Assembly (NCBI GenBank): GCA_040882255.1
Contig: JBBEBP010000008.1
Location: 1 to 64,000 of the forward strand
Direction of reading: 5' to 3'
Source of the DNA: PWQG01 sp040882255
GTDB lineage: Bacteria > Pseudomonadota > Gammaproteobacteria > Pseudomonadales > Pseudohongiellaceae
Length of the DNA: 64,000 bases
Shown here piece after piece: positions 9,036 to 17,081 of this stretch (the stretch's first letter is position 1; each line of letters opens with the position of its first letter). Under the pieces are notes generated by a model. The model was not told where the DNA came from. It made no database searches and worked only from the letters and a program-made list of their open reading frames with translations. A program made the translations under genes and the position numbers.

Positions 9036-10088
9036 ATGCGTGTACTGGGTATCGAGACATCCTGTGACGAAACCGGCATCGCCGTCTACTGCAGCGAGCG
9101 CGGTCTGCTGGCCGATGCGTTGTACAGTCAGGTGGATCTGCACGCCGTCTATGGCGGGGTGATTCCCGAGCTGGCCTCGCGCGATCATGTGCGCCGCACG
9201 CTGCCGATGATCCAGCAGGTACTGGAGGAAGCGGGGCTGCAGCCCTCGGACATCGGCGGGGTGGCCTACACGGCCGGGCCCGGTCTGGTCGGTGCGTTGC
9301 TGGTCGGTGCCATGCTGGGCCGCTCGCTGGCCTATGGCTGGGGCGTACCGGCTATCGGTGTGCATCACATGGAGGGGCACCTGCTGGCACCCATGCTGGA
9401 GCCGGACCCGCCGGCCTTTCCGTTTGTGGCCCTGCTGGTTTCCGGGGGCCACACGCAGCTGGTGGCCGTGGAGGGCATCGGCCGCTATCGGCTGCTGGGG
9501 GAATCGCTGGACGATGCGGCCGGGGAGGCCTTCGACAAGGTGGCCAAGATGCTGGGTCTGGCCTATCCGGGCGGTCCGCGGGTAGCGGAGCTGGCCACGC
9601 GGGGCGAGCCGGGACGTTTTGTGTTCCCCCGGCCCATGACCAACCGCCCGGGCCTGGATTTCAGTTTCAGTGGTCTGAAGACCTATGTGCGCAATACGCT
9701 GGAAGAGCAGACTGCGGCGGCCGATGGAGAAGTCAGCGGGCAGACGAAGGCGGACATCGCCCTGGCCTTCGAGGAGGCGGTGGCGCAGACCCTGACCATC
9801 AAGTGTCGGCGCGCGCTGCAGCAGACGGGTATGAAGGGCCTGGTGATCGCCGGAGGCGTGAGCGCCAATCTGCGGCTGCGCGAGCAGCTTGGCGCGATGA
9901 CGGAGAAAGAAAGGGCGCGGCTGTATTATGCGCAGCTGCGTTTCTGCACGGACAACGGGGCGATGATCGCCTACGCGGGCTGGCGCCGGCTGAGGGCCGG
10001 GCTGTCCTCGGACCTGGAAGTGGATGTGAAACCGCGTTGGTCGCTGGAAAGCCTGCCTTCACTGCCCGGGGATGATACCGCCGCCTGA
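9036..10088 (+). CDS. tsaD: tRNA N6-adenosine threonylcarbamoyltransferase TsaD
   Basis: 350 residues from the ATG at 9036, giving MRVLGIETSCDETGIAVY, the family N-terminus. The frame is open further upstream into the repeat, but that part is not conserved. Metal ligands are seen in VHHMEGHL, the nucleotide loop in LVSGGHTQL, and the C-terminal motif CTDNGAMIAYAG. TsaD forms t6A37 in ANN-decoding tRNAs together with TsaB, TsaC and TsaE, none of which is in the window. It is divergent from rpsU, the classical arrangement. In many relatives plsY lies between this gene and folB; it is absent here. Confidence 0.97.
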   Translation: MRVLGIETSCDETGIAVYCSERGLLADALYSQVDLHAVYGGVIPELASRDHVRRTLPMIQQVLEEAGLQPSDIGGVAYTAGPGLVGALLVGAMLGRSLAYGWGVPAIGVHHMEGHLLAPMLEPDPPAFPFVALLVSGGHTQLVAVEGIGRYRLLGESLDDAAGEAFDKVAKMLGLAYPGGPRVAELATRGEPGRFVFPRPMTNRPGLDFSFSGLKTYVRNTLEEQTAAADGEVSGQTKADIALAFEEAVAQTLTIKCRRALQQTGMKGLVIAGGVSANLRLREQLGAMTEKERARLYYAQLRFCTDNGAMIAYAGWRRLRAGLSSDLEVDVKPRWSLESLPSLPGDDTAA

Positions 10089-10128
10089 GGGTCAGGCATT
10101 GATAACCACCGATTGGATGAAACGCTTC

Positions 10129-10485
10129 ATGGACATCGTCTACATACGCGAACTGGAGATCGACACCGTCATCGGCATCTACGACTGGGAGCGGCAGATC
10201 CGCCAGACGGTGAGTCTGGATCTGGACCTGGCCACCGACATTCGCCCGGCAGCGGCCAGCGAGAGCATCGAACGGGCGCTGGACTACAAGGCGGTCTCCA
10301 AGCGTCTGATCGCCTTCGTGGAGGAGAGCGAATTCCTGCTGATCGAGACCCTGGCCGAGCGTATTGCCACCATCGTACTGGACGAGTTCGACGTGCCGTG
10401 GCTGCGGCTGCGGGTCGGCAAGCCGGGTGCGGTGACCGGTGCCCGCGACGTGGGTGTGATCATTGAGCGGGGCGAACGGGGGTGA
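10129..10485 (+). CDS. folB: Dihydroneopterin aldolase FolB
   Basis: 118 residues from the ATG at 10129, which gives MDIVYIRELEIDTVIGIYDW, aligned to the E. coli FolB start; in-frame ATGs further upstream are less likely. Conserved features are IGIYDWE near the N-terminus, LIETLAERIA in the middle (the active-site Glu region) and the C-terminal KPGAVTGARDVGVIIERG. FolB converts 7,8-dihydroneopterin to 6-hydroxymethyl-dihydropterin in folate synthesis, and the next gene, folK, uses that product. The two are nearly contiguous, so they are co-transcribed. Confidence 0.95.
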   Translation: MDIVYIRELEIDTVIGIYDWERQIRQTVSLDLDLATDIRPAAASESIERALDYKAVSKRLIAFVEESEFLLIETLAERIATIVLDEFDVPWLRLRVGKPGAVTGARDVGVIIERGERG

Positions 10486-10489
10486 TGGC

Positions 10490-11005
10490 ATGACCGCTGA
10501 CCCGGTGACCGTTACCCTGAGTATCGGCAGCAATGTGGACGCCGAACACCATACCCGCGCCGCACTGGATGCATTGCAGCGGCGCTTCGGTGAGCTGACC
10601 CTGTCGCGGGTCTATGAGAGCGAGGCGGTGGGCTTTGACGGCAACAACTTCCTGAACATGGTCGTTGCGCTGCAAACGGACATGCCGTTGGCCGAGCTGT
10701 CGCAGTGGCTCAAGAGCCTGGAGGACGAACAGGGCCGGCGCCGCGGTCAGGCCCGGTTCAGCAGCCGGACCCTGGACGTGGATATCCTCACCTACGGGGA
10801 TCTGCACGGGGAGCACGAGGGCATGAAGCTGCCGCGTCCCGAGGTACTGAAGAACGCCTTCGTGCTTTGGCCGCTCAGCGAGGTGATGCCGGACGCGCGC
10901 CATCCGGAAGACGGTCGCCGCTATCGTCAGCTCTGGCAGAACTACGACCGCTCCCGCCAGCGTCTGTGGCCCATCGATTTCCAGTGGAACGGCAGGAGCC
11001 TCTGA
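10490..11005 (+). CDS. folK: 6-hydroxymethyl-dihydropterin pyrophosphokinase FolK
   Basis: 171 residues from the ATG at 10490, four bases after the folB stop and just after a GGGGGTGA ribosome site that overlaps the folB stop. Family motifs are LSIGSN at the N-terminus, RTLDVDIL (Asp pair for Mg-ATP) and LPRPEVLKNAFVLWPL. It transfers pyrophosphate from ATP to 6-hydroxymethyl-dihydropterin, the step after FolB. In some annotations this subgroup is simply called the pyrophosphokinase of tetrahydrofolate synthesis. No dihydropteroate synthase is nearby. Confidence 0.94.
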   Translation: MTADPVTVTLSIGSNVDAEHHTRAALDALQRRFGELTLSRVYESEAVGFDGNNFLNMVVALQTDMPLAELSQWLKSLEDEQGRRRGQARFSSRTLDVDILTYGDLHGEHEGMKLPRPEVLKNAFVLWPLSEVMPDARHPEDGRRYRQLWQNYDRSRQRLWPIDFQWNGRSL

Positions 11006-11046
11006 AGCCGCCCGGCCATCAATACGCGGCCGGCAGCCTCAGAGGC
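10998..11046. terminator. Possible stem-loop terminator at the folK/permease convergence
   Basis: GCCTCTGA (10998-11005, including the folK stop) pairs with TCAGAGGC (11039-11046), and GC-rich inner segments around CCGGCC/GGCCGG extend the stem. There is no clear T-tract, so an intrinsic terminator is only probable. The position between converging genes fits. Confidence 0.35.
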
Positions 11047-11052
11047 ACTCCA

Positions 11053-12483
11053 TCACGATTCCTTCGCTGCCTTCTCGGGGGCGATGTCTTCTATACCCGC
11101 TTCGCCTTCCTCCTCCAGCATCTGCTTGCGCTGCACGAACACATGCGGGCCGACCACCACCAGGATGGTCGCCAGGCCTGCGAGCAGGCCGGTCCACGGG
11201 TCGAACAGGGCGAAGGCCATGGCGGTCAGCACCATGGCGCCGCGTTCGGTGGAGTCGGTCACCTGGGTCATGGCCAGCGTGGCACAGGCAAAGCCGGTAA
11301 GCAGCAGGGTCACGGCCAGGGCGATGGGTAGCAGCGGCTGCAGCAATGTGACGATGGGCAGCACGATGAACAGCACCGGGAAACCGTACACGTAGTAGGC
11401 CGAAATGCCGTCGTAGATGGAGTCCATCTGGTTACGGCCGGTGACCCAGCGCTTGAGCACGATCACCTGGATGCCGGTCCACAGCACGCCCTGCGTGCCG
11501 AAGAACGGGGCGATGATGCCCATCACGCCGTTACGGATGCCGGTGGCCATGTGGGCGCGGTTGTTGTTCACGTCCAGCTTTTCGTCCGGGCGCATGGACT
11601 CGGCGTTCTTGATCATCGCATCGCCGGTCACCAGGTCGCCGAAGAACAGGATGTAGGTGATGAAGGCCAGCGGCAGGGCGCTGATGTACATGCTCAGGTC
11701 CGGCCAGCCGATCACCAGCGGCGAGGCCTTGGCCCACATGGAGCTGGCGTGGGTCGGCACGTCCAGCAGGCCCATGCGGATGTTGAAATCCATCTCGCCG
11801 GTCAACCAGCCGACCACGCCGGCCACCAGGAAAGCGGGCAGCAGGCCCAGGCTGGCCAGGCGGGTCAGCCACGGGCGGCCCACAGCGGCGCGCTGGAACG
11901 GTTTGGAGAAGGCCAGGAACATGCACAGGGCCAGCGCGGCGATGGCGGCGATGGGGGCGGTGACCAGCGCGCCAGCCGGGTCATTCATGTCGAAAATGCG
12001 CAGGAAGGCGGCCACGGCCGCGCCCAGGATGATGCCGCCCTTGAGGACGTTGGGCACCAGTTTGACCAGCTTGCCGCCCATGCCGGTGATGCCCAGGAAC
12101 ACCAGCAATACGGCGAAGTTGATCGACATCGCGGTCATCAGCTGGAATTGTTCTTCCGGACTGCGGTCCGGGCTGATCACGAAAGCAAAGATGAAGGGCA
12201 GGGCCGGGGTCAGCCAGCCCGGCGCATACGGGTCGCCGAAGAACAGCCATCCGGCAGAGATCAGCATGGTGTGCAGCATGGCCATGGTGACCGCTTCATC
12301 GAAGGTCAGGCCGAAAGCGGTGGTCATCACTGGCACCAGAGCCAGGCCGGTGGCACCGGCTACGCAGATGCCCTGCAGCACTTCCGGGAGGGCAAATCGC
12401 GTGTGGATAAAGGGTATGCGGAGGGTAAAGGGACCCCACTTGATACCGGGCTGGATCTCACCGTGAGCGCGTTTGGGCAACAT
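11053..12483 (-). CDS. Polytopic membrane transporter of unknown substrate, NCS2/SulP-like
   Basis: 476 residues with roughly a dozen hydrophobic segments and a charged C-terminal tail. The segment NVLKGGIILGAAVAAFL and a later VNNNRAHMATGIRNGV followed by a Gly-rich stretch resemble, in layout, the UraA/SulP fold, where a conserved Asn/Gly region follows TM8. I cannot assign a substrate; uracil/xanthine-type or anion transport are both possible. It stands alone on the minus strand, convergent with folK and not coupled to the SDR behind it. About 216 bases upstream (12484-12699) hold no gene and should contain its promoter. Confidence 0.6.
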   Translation of the reverse strand: MLPKRAHGEIQPGIKWGPFTLRIPFIHTRFALPEVLQGICVAGATGLALVPVMTTAFGLTFDEAVTMAMLHTMLISAGWLFFGDPYAPGWLTPALPFIFAFVISPDRSPEEQFQLMTAMSINFAVLLVFLGITGMGGKLVKLVPNVLKGGIILGAAVAAFLRIFDMNDPAGALVTAPIAAIAALALCMFLAFSKPFQRAAVGRPWLTRLASLGLLPAFLVAGVVGWLTGEMDFNIRMGLLDVPTHASSMWAKASPLVIGWPDLSMYISALPLAFITYILFFGDLVTGDAMIKNAESMRPDEKLDVNNNRAHMATGIRNGVMGIIAPFFGTQGVLWTGIQVIVLKRWVTGRNQMDSIYDGISAYYVYGFPVLFIVLPIVTLLQPLLPIALAVTLLLTGFACATLAMTQVTDSTERGAMVLTAMAFALFDPWTGLLAGLATILVVVGPHVFVQRKQMLEEEGEAGIEDIAPEKAAKES

Positions 12484-12699
12484 AGACGTGTCTCTTGTCG
12501 ATTCGGTTGTTATTGGTTTTCTATCCAGTGGGGCGAGGCAGGCCTGTGAGCGGACGCCTTCGACCCTTCCGGCATACTACCCGAGGAACCGGAGACGGGG
12601 AAGTCGTCTGGACGGAATCCGACCGCATTTCAACGTGTTATCAACGCCAGTGATGAACCTCATTAGTCGGGGTCGCCGTGTTGCCGGAAGCCGGTCCGG

Positions 12700-13452
12700 T
12701 CAGGACAGGCTGCGGCCGCCGTCCACGCGCAGGGTCTGGCCGGTGACGTAGTGGGCGCGGCGCGCCAGGAAATACACCGCCGTGGCGATCTCGCGTTCCG
12801 TGCCCAGGCGTCCGGCGGGGATGCCGGCCAGCATTTTCTGCTGCTTTGCGGCGGCCGCCGGGCTGTCCTCCATGGATTCGGGCCACAGGATGGCGCCGGG
12901 TGCCACGGCATTGACGCGTACCTGCGGGGCCAGTTCCCGGGCCAGCGTACGGGTCATCGCTTCCAGCGCGGATTTGGCCATGGTGTAGGGACCGAAGCCG
13001 GACATGCCGCGGGCGGCGTTGATGTCCACCAGGTTGACGATGCTGCCCCGGCTGTCCTGCAGTGCGGGAGCCAGGGACCGGGTCAGGAACCAGGCGGCGC
13101 GGGCGTTGCTGTCGATCAGGTCGTCCCACTGGCGCAGCGTGGATTCGCCCAGCGGGGTGGTGTAGAAACGGCTGGCGTTGTGGACCAGCACGTCCAGGCG
13201 GCCGAAGCCCTGCAGCACCTGCTCAGCCAGCGTCAGGACGGCGTCGTGATCGGTCAGGTCGGCCTGCAGCAGCCGCGCCGAACCGGGCCGTTTCTCGTTC
13301 AGGGTATCGATCAGTTGCTGCCCTTCCCGGACCGAACGGTGGCAGTGCACGATAACATGACACCCGGCGCCATGAAATTCGCGGACGATGGCGGCGCCAA
13401 TGCGCCGGGCCGAGCCGGTGACCAGTGCCACAGGAGTCGTTGTATCACCCAT
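12700..13452 (-). CDS. Short-chain dehydrogenase, pteridine reductase-like (FolM/PTR1 type)
   Basis: 250 residues from the ATG at 13452, whose first bases ATGGGTGA overlap the cca stop by 8 bases; an in-frame ATG at 13485 would overlap cca more and is less likely. The Rossmann motif is VALVTGSARRIGAA, the NNAG-equivalent is LVHNASRFYTTPLGE, the catalytic pair is Y-x3-K in YTMAKSALEAM, and VRVNAVAPGAILWPE follows. The ARRIG turn (NADPH preference), NASRFY and APGAILWPE are typical of pteridine reductases. It probably reduces dihydrobiopterin or dihydrofolate; overlap with cca suggests translational coupling rather than shared function. A general oxidoreductase remains possible. Confidence 0.75.
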   Translation of the reverse strand: MGDTTTPVALVTGSARRIGAAIVREFHGAGCHVIVHCHRSVREGQQLIDTLNEKRPGSARLLQADLTDHDAVLTLAEQVLQGFGRLDVLVHNASRFYTTPLGESTLRQWDDLIDSNARAAWFLTRSLAPALQDSRGSIVNLVDINAARGMSGFGPYTMAKSALEAMTRTLARELAPQVRVNAVAPGAILWPESMEDSPAAAAKQQKMLAGIPAGRLGTEREIATAVYFLARRAHYVTGQTLRVDGGRSLS

Positions 13453-14728
13453 GGCGGTGCTCACCCTCGGTGGCCGCTCTGTCACGTTGTGCGCGGATGG
13501 CGGTCAGCACCTCGCTCACCGCAGTCTGGCGGGCGCGCCGGATGGCTTCGCGAATGGCCTCACCCTTGCGCCTGCCTTCGGGCAAGCCGTCGATGACCTG
13601 TCGCTGATCGACGCCGGCGGCGGCGTGGTGGCAGCGGCGTAGCCAGTCCGCCTGGGGGTAGGGGCGTTGTTCGTAGCCGGTACGGCCCCGGGCATCGGCC
13701 TCGCTGGCCAGCAGGAAACGCTCGAAGCGCTCGGGGCGGCGAAAGACGTCGAGCTGCTCCAGCAATTTCACCACGGTGGCGGGTTTCATGTCCGGCATGC
13801 GGTGGCAGTGCGTGTGGTAGCGCGCGCTCATCACGGCCAGGGCGCGGTGTTCGTTGGGCACCCGCAGCCGCTCGCAGAGGGCTTCGATGGCGGGCACGCC
13901 GATACTTTCATGGCCGTAGTGACGGGGCCAGTTGTCCTCCGGGGTCAGGCCCTTGCCGACGTCGTGCATCAGGACGGCGAAGCGCACGCTGGTCTCCTTG
14001 CTCAGGACGGCGGCCTGCTGCAGGCAGAGCAGGATGTGTTCGCCGGTGTCGATTTCCGGGTGGTGTGCCTCGGGTTGGGGTACACCGAACAGGCGGTCCA
14101 CTTCCGGCAGGATTACGGCCAGCGCGCCGCAGTCGCGCAGCACGCGAAGGTAGACGGCCGGGTCGGCCTCGCCCAGGGCGCGGTCGGTTTCCTGCCAGAC
14201 CCGTTCGGGGACCAGGTGCTCTAGTTCGCCATCGTCCACCATCCGGCGCATCAGATGCTGCGTCTCGTCGGCCACGCGGAACCCCAGTGGCGCAAAGCGG
14301 GCGGCGAAGCGGGCCACGCGCAGCACCCGCAGCGGGTCTTCCACAAAGGCGGGGGAGACATGGCGCAGCAGGCGCTGTTCCAGATCCTGCTGCCCGCCCC
14401 AGGGATCGACGACGGTGCCGTCCGGGGCCTGCGCCATGGCATTGATGGTCAGGTCGCGGCGCTGCAGGTCTTCTTCCAGCGTGACATCGGGGGAGGCATT
14501 GACGGCGAAGCCCCGATAGCCGGGGGCGGTGTTGCGTTCGGTGCGGGCCAGGGCGTATTCCTCGCCGCTGTCCGGGTGCAGGAACACGGGGAAGTCACGG
14601 CCCACGGGGCGGAATCCGGCCGTTTCCATTTCCTGCTGCGTGGCGCCGACCACGACCCAGTCACGGTCCGATTGACCGAGCCCGAGCAGACTGTCGCGGA
14701 CGGCGCCGCCTACCAGATAGGTTTCCAT
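13445..14728 (-). CDS. cca: Multifunctional CCA tRNA nucleotidyltransferase
   Basis: 427 residues, the length of the gammaproteobacterial enzyme. The N-terminus has YLVGGAVRDSLLG, then DRDWVVVG with the metal-binding Asp residues, then RRDLTINAMA of the class II nucleotidyltransferase fold. A C-terminal HD domain is visible (VLMHDVGKGLTPEDNW, about residues 250-265), which gives phosphatase and phosphodiesterase activities. The enzyme adds or repairs CCA at tRNA 3' ends. It lies 51 bases downstream of apaH on the same strand and overlaps the SDR gene, so it may be read through from the apaH transcript. Confidence 0.96.
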   Translation of the reverse strand: METYLVGGAVRDSLLGLGQSDRDWVVVGATQQEMETAGFRPVGRDFPVFLHPDSGEEYALARTERNTAPGYRGFAVNASPDVTLEEDLQRRDLTINAMAQAPDGTVVDPWGGQQDLEQRLLRHVSPAFVEDPLRVLRVARFAARFAPLGFRVADETQHLMRRMVDDGELEHLVPERVWQETDRALGEADPAVYLRVLRDCGALAVILPEVDRLFGVPQPEAHHPEIDTGEHILLCLQQAAVLSKETSVRFAVLMHDVGKGLTPEDNWPRHYGHESIGVPAIEALCERLRVPNEHRALAVMSARYHTHCHRMPDMKPATVVKLLEQLDVFRRPERFERFLLASEADARGRTGYEQRPYPQADWLRRCHHAAAGVDQRQVIDGLPEGRRKGEAIREAIRRARQTAVSEVLTAIRAQRDRAATEGEHRHG

Positions 14729-14779
14729 GCGGGAGAGTTTACCATCGAAGTGCTGGGCACTGTTTTGTGCGATACAGAA

Positions 14780-15595
14780 TCAGACGGTGAATAACTGGTG
14801 GTCCTGCAGGCGCATCATGGTCAGCTCGCGGCCCCAGACATAGCCGGTGTCCAGTGCGTATACGCCGGGCCGGCCGGTCTGCCCCTCCAGGGCGGCCCAG
14901 TGACCGAACAGGATGGTGGTCTGCGGGGTGAGCTGTTCGAACTCGAACCAGGGACGGCAGTCTTCGGGCGCGGTTTCCAGTCCCTTCTTGCTGCCGAAAT
15001 CCATGCGCCCGCTGGCGTCACAGAAGCGCAGCCGGGTCAGGTAGTTGATGATGACGCGCAGGCGATCGAAGCCCTGCAGTCCGTCGTCCCAGCGGTCCGG
15101 CTCGTTGCCGTACATGTGGCGCAGCAGTTTCGGGTACTTCTTGCTGTGCAGGACCGATTCCACCTCGCCCGACAGGGTCAGGGTCTTTTCCAGTGTCCAG
15201 TCCGGGGCCACGCCGGCATGGATCATCAGGTAGTCCTGTTCGCCGTCCGGCCCATTCACACGGCGGTGGTAGGCCAGTGGTTTCCTGCGCAGCCAGTCGG
15301 TCAGCTCCTCGCCGTCCCGGGCTTTCAGCAGCGCCTTCAGGGTATGTTTGCCGTTGTCGCTCACGCAGCCGTGGTACAGAGCCAGGAAATGCAGGTCGTG
15401 GTTGCCCAGTACGACGGTGACCGCATCGCCCAGCTCACGCAGGTAGCGCATGGTATCCAGCGAGTCCGGGCCGCGGTTGATCAGGTCTCCGACGCACCAC
15501 AGTTCATCGTGGGCCGGGTTGAAATCGACCTTTTTCAGCAGCCTGCGCAGGGGTTTGTAGCAGCCCTGGATGTCCCCGATCGCGTAGATGGCCAT
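14780..15595 (-). CDS. apaH: Bis(5'-nucleosyl)-tetraphosphatase, symmetrical (ApaH)
   Basis: 271 residues from the ATG at 15595 (MAIYAIGDIQGCYKPL). Metallophosphoesterase motifs are GDIQG, GDLINRGPDS and GNHDLHFL; the later HAGVAPDW and GHWAALEG complete the active site. It hydrolyses Ap4A to two ADP. The frame continues upstream through the end of an inserted element, with another ATG at 15613 giving six extra residues; neither start has a clear ribosome site. The insertion removed the original 1-base spacing to apaG, so expression may now depend on sequence inside the element. Confidence 0.95.
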   Translation of the reverse strand: MAIYAIGDIQGCYKPLRRLLKKVDFNPAHDELWCVGDLINRGPDSLDTMRYLRELGDAVTVVLGNHDLHFLALYHGCVSDNGKHTLKALLKARDGEELTDWLRRKPLAYHRRVNGPDGEQDYLMIHAGVAPDWTLEKTLTLSGEVESVLHSKKYPKLLRHMYGNEPDRWDDGLQGFDRLRVIINYLTRLRFCDASGRMDFGSKKGLETAPEDCRPWFEFEQLTPQTTILFGHWAALEGQTGRPGVYALDTGYVWGRELTMMRLQDHQLFTV

Positions 15596-15596
15596 G

Positions 15597-15868
15597 CTAG
15601 TACCGTGACCCATAGATTTCAGAACAACCAGAGCCCCCCGGATGTGCCAGGATAAGGCGCAGCGCGCCAGCAATGGCCCAGCCCTTGGTAAGCGCTGCAA
15701 CGCCGTCCTGGTGCATCCGGGGGGCTCCCTTCGGGCGAGCCGCTGAGCGACCATCTGCGGCGTTGCGCTGGCTTGAAATGGGGGCGGCCATTCCGGCACC
15801 AGCGCGTCTTGCATCTGGCCGCTCAGCGACTCGCTGGTTGTTCTGAAATCTATGGGTCACGGTACTAG
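15597..15868. mobile_element. MITE-like element (272 bp) inserted between apaG and apaH
   Basis: Perfect 35-bp inverted ends lie at 15597-15631 and 15834-15868, each beginning CTAGTACCGTGACCCATAG from outside in. The outermost CTAG at both ends is itself a palindrome and is most simply a 4-bp target duplication, leaving 31-bp terminal repeats. Inside are two hairpins: 15631-15727 (14-bp perfect outer stem, GAGCCCCCCGGATG) and about 15735-15834 (imperfect). No transposase is encoded, so movement would need one in trans. Removing one CTAG and the element restores apaG stop TAG, one base, then the apaH ATG. A YTAR-type 4-bp duplication is known for IS701-family elements, a possible parent. Confidence 0.88.
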
Positions 15869-16260
15869 TGTACCCGCAGCGGGCGGGACAGCAGAAACGG
15901 GGGGATCTCGGCCGTGAATGCCTCGCCGTCGCCGGTGACCATGTCGTAGCTGCCCTGCATGGTGCCGAACTCGGTGGAGAGCACGGCGCCGCTGGTGTAG
16001 ACGAAGCGCTGGCCGGGGTTGATGGTGGGCTGCAGGCCGACCACACCACTGCCGCGCACTTCCTCGACGTGTTCGTTGTCGTCGGTGATGATCCAGTGGC
16101 GGCCCAGCAGTTGCACGGAGTGTTCACCGCGGTTTTCGATGCCGATGGTGTAGGCAAAGGCGTAGCGGTCGCTGGCCGGATCGGACTGCTCCTCCAGATA
16201 CCGGGTGCTGACGGAGATGTCGATGCGCTGCTCGATGTCGGTCATCAGTTCTTCAGTCAT
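15865..16260 (-). CDS. apaG: ApaG (CorD) protein
   Basis: 131 residues, close to the family norm of about 125. It is a single fibronectin-III-like domain with the conserved FAYTIGIENRGEHSVQLLGR segment, WIITDDN, and the GxGVVGLQPTINPG and GTMQGSY motifs. Its function is uncertain; it is linked to Co2+/Mg2+ efflux in enterics. The ATG at 16260 overlaps the rsmA stop by 4 bases. Its own stop TAG lies inside the CTAG at the edge of the inserted element, so the element arrived exactly at the end of the gene without changing the protein. Confidence 0.95.
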   Translation of the reverse strand: MTEELMTDIEQRIDISVSTRYLEEQSDPASDRYAFAYTIGIENRGEHSVQLLGRHWIITDDNEHVEEVRGSGVVGLQPTINPGQRFVYTSGAVLSTEFGTMQGSYDMVTGDGEAFTAEIPPFLLSRPLRVH

Positions 16261-17081
16261 TGTTTTCTCTCCTGGCGGGTCAGGGCATTGCTGATCCGCA
16301 CGAAATCGCTCACTTCCAGCCGTTCGGGGCGTTGCCCGGGATCGACCGGCCAGTCCAGCGGGCTTTCCGGTGTAATGAGGCCTTGCAGAGCGTTTTTCAA
16401 GGTTTTGCGCCGCTGCGAGAAAGCGTGGCGTACCACAGTGGCAAACAGGGCCTCGTCGAGGGCCGGCTCGCGCGGCTGCTGCAGGGGCACCAGACGGACG
16501 ATGGCCGAGGTCACTCTGGGTGGTGGCGAGAAGGCGCCAGGCGGCACTTCGAACAGCGGCTCGATGCGGCAGTGGTACTGCAACATGATGCTGAGGCGGC
16601 CGTAGTCTTTCTCGCCGGGGGCGGCGGCCATGCGGTTGACCACCTCACGTTGCAGCATGAACAGCATGTCGCGGATCAGGTGGCGGTACCCGAGCAAGTG
16701 GAACAGGCAGGGCGTGGAGATGTTGTAGGGCAGGTTGCCGATCACGCGCAGGCTGCCCGGGGTCTCGCCGAGCGTGGCGAAATCGAACTTCAGCACATCG
16801 CCCTGGTGCAGGGTGAAGTGCGGATTGTGGTGGTAGAGGCTCTGCAGGTAGCCGGCCAGGTCGCGGTCCAGCTCAATCGCCTGCAGGTCGGCGCCGCTGT
16901 CCACCAGATGGCGGGTCAGGGCGCCGCGGCCCGGGCCGATCTCCACCAGCTGTTCACCGGCGGCCGGCGACAGGGCGTCGATGATGCGCTGGATGATGTG
17001 CTCATCGTGCAGGAAGTTCTGTCCGAAGCGTTTGCGGGCGCGGTGCCCGCCTGGTCCGGTACCGGCATGGGAACGGCTCAT
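16257..17081 (-). CDS. rsmA: 16S rRNA dimethyladenosine transferase RsmA (KsgA)
   Basis: 274 residues. SAM-binding motifs are VEIGPGRGALTRHL (motif I) and AIELDRDL (motif II); the catalytic motif IV is IGNLPYNIS. The N-terminal KRFGQNFLHD is diagnostic. It dimethylates A1518 and A1519 in the 3' hairpin of 16S rRNA, a late quality check of 30S assembly. It overlaps pdxA by 4 bases upstream and apaG by 4 bases downstream, so the three are translationally coupled within the lptD-surA-pdxA-rsmA-apaG operon. Confidence 0.97.
   Translation of the reverse strand: MSRSHAGTGPGGHRARKRFGQNFLHDEHIIQRIIDALSPAAGEQLVEIGPGRGALTRHLVDSGADLQAIELDRDLAGYLQSLYHHNPHFTLHQGDVLKFDFATLGETPGSLRVIGNLPYNISTPCLFHLLGYRHLIRDMLFMLQREVVNRMAAAPGEKDYGRLSIMLQYHCRIEPLFEVPPGAFSPPPRVTSAIVRLVPLQQPREPALDEALFATVVRHAFSQRRKTLKNALQGLITPESPLDWPVDPGQRPERLEVSDFVRISNALTRQERKQ

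Noticed and set aside
11551..12549. Long plus-strand open frame opposite the permease
   Set aside because: His/Gln/Gly/Ala-rich translation of the reverse of a membrane protein gene; no domain.
15632..15833. A structured regulatory RNA or gene inside the apaG-apaH gap
   Set aside because: Perfect terminal inverted repeats and a clean CTAG duplication explain the block better as a mobile element, although its transcripts would fold strongly.
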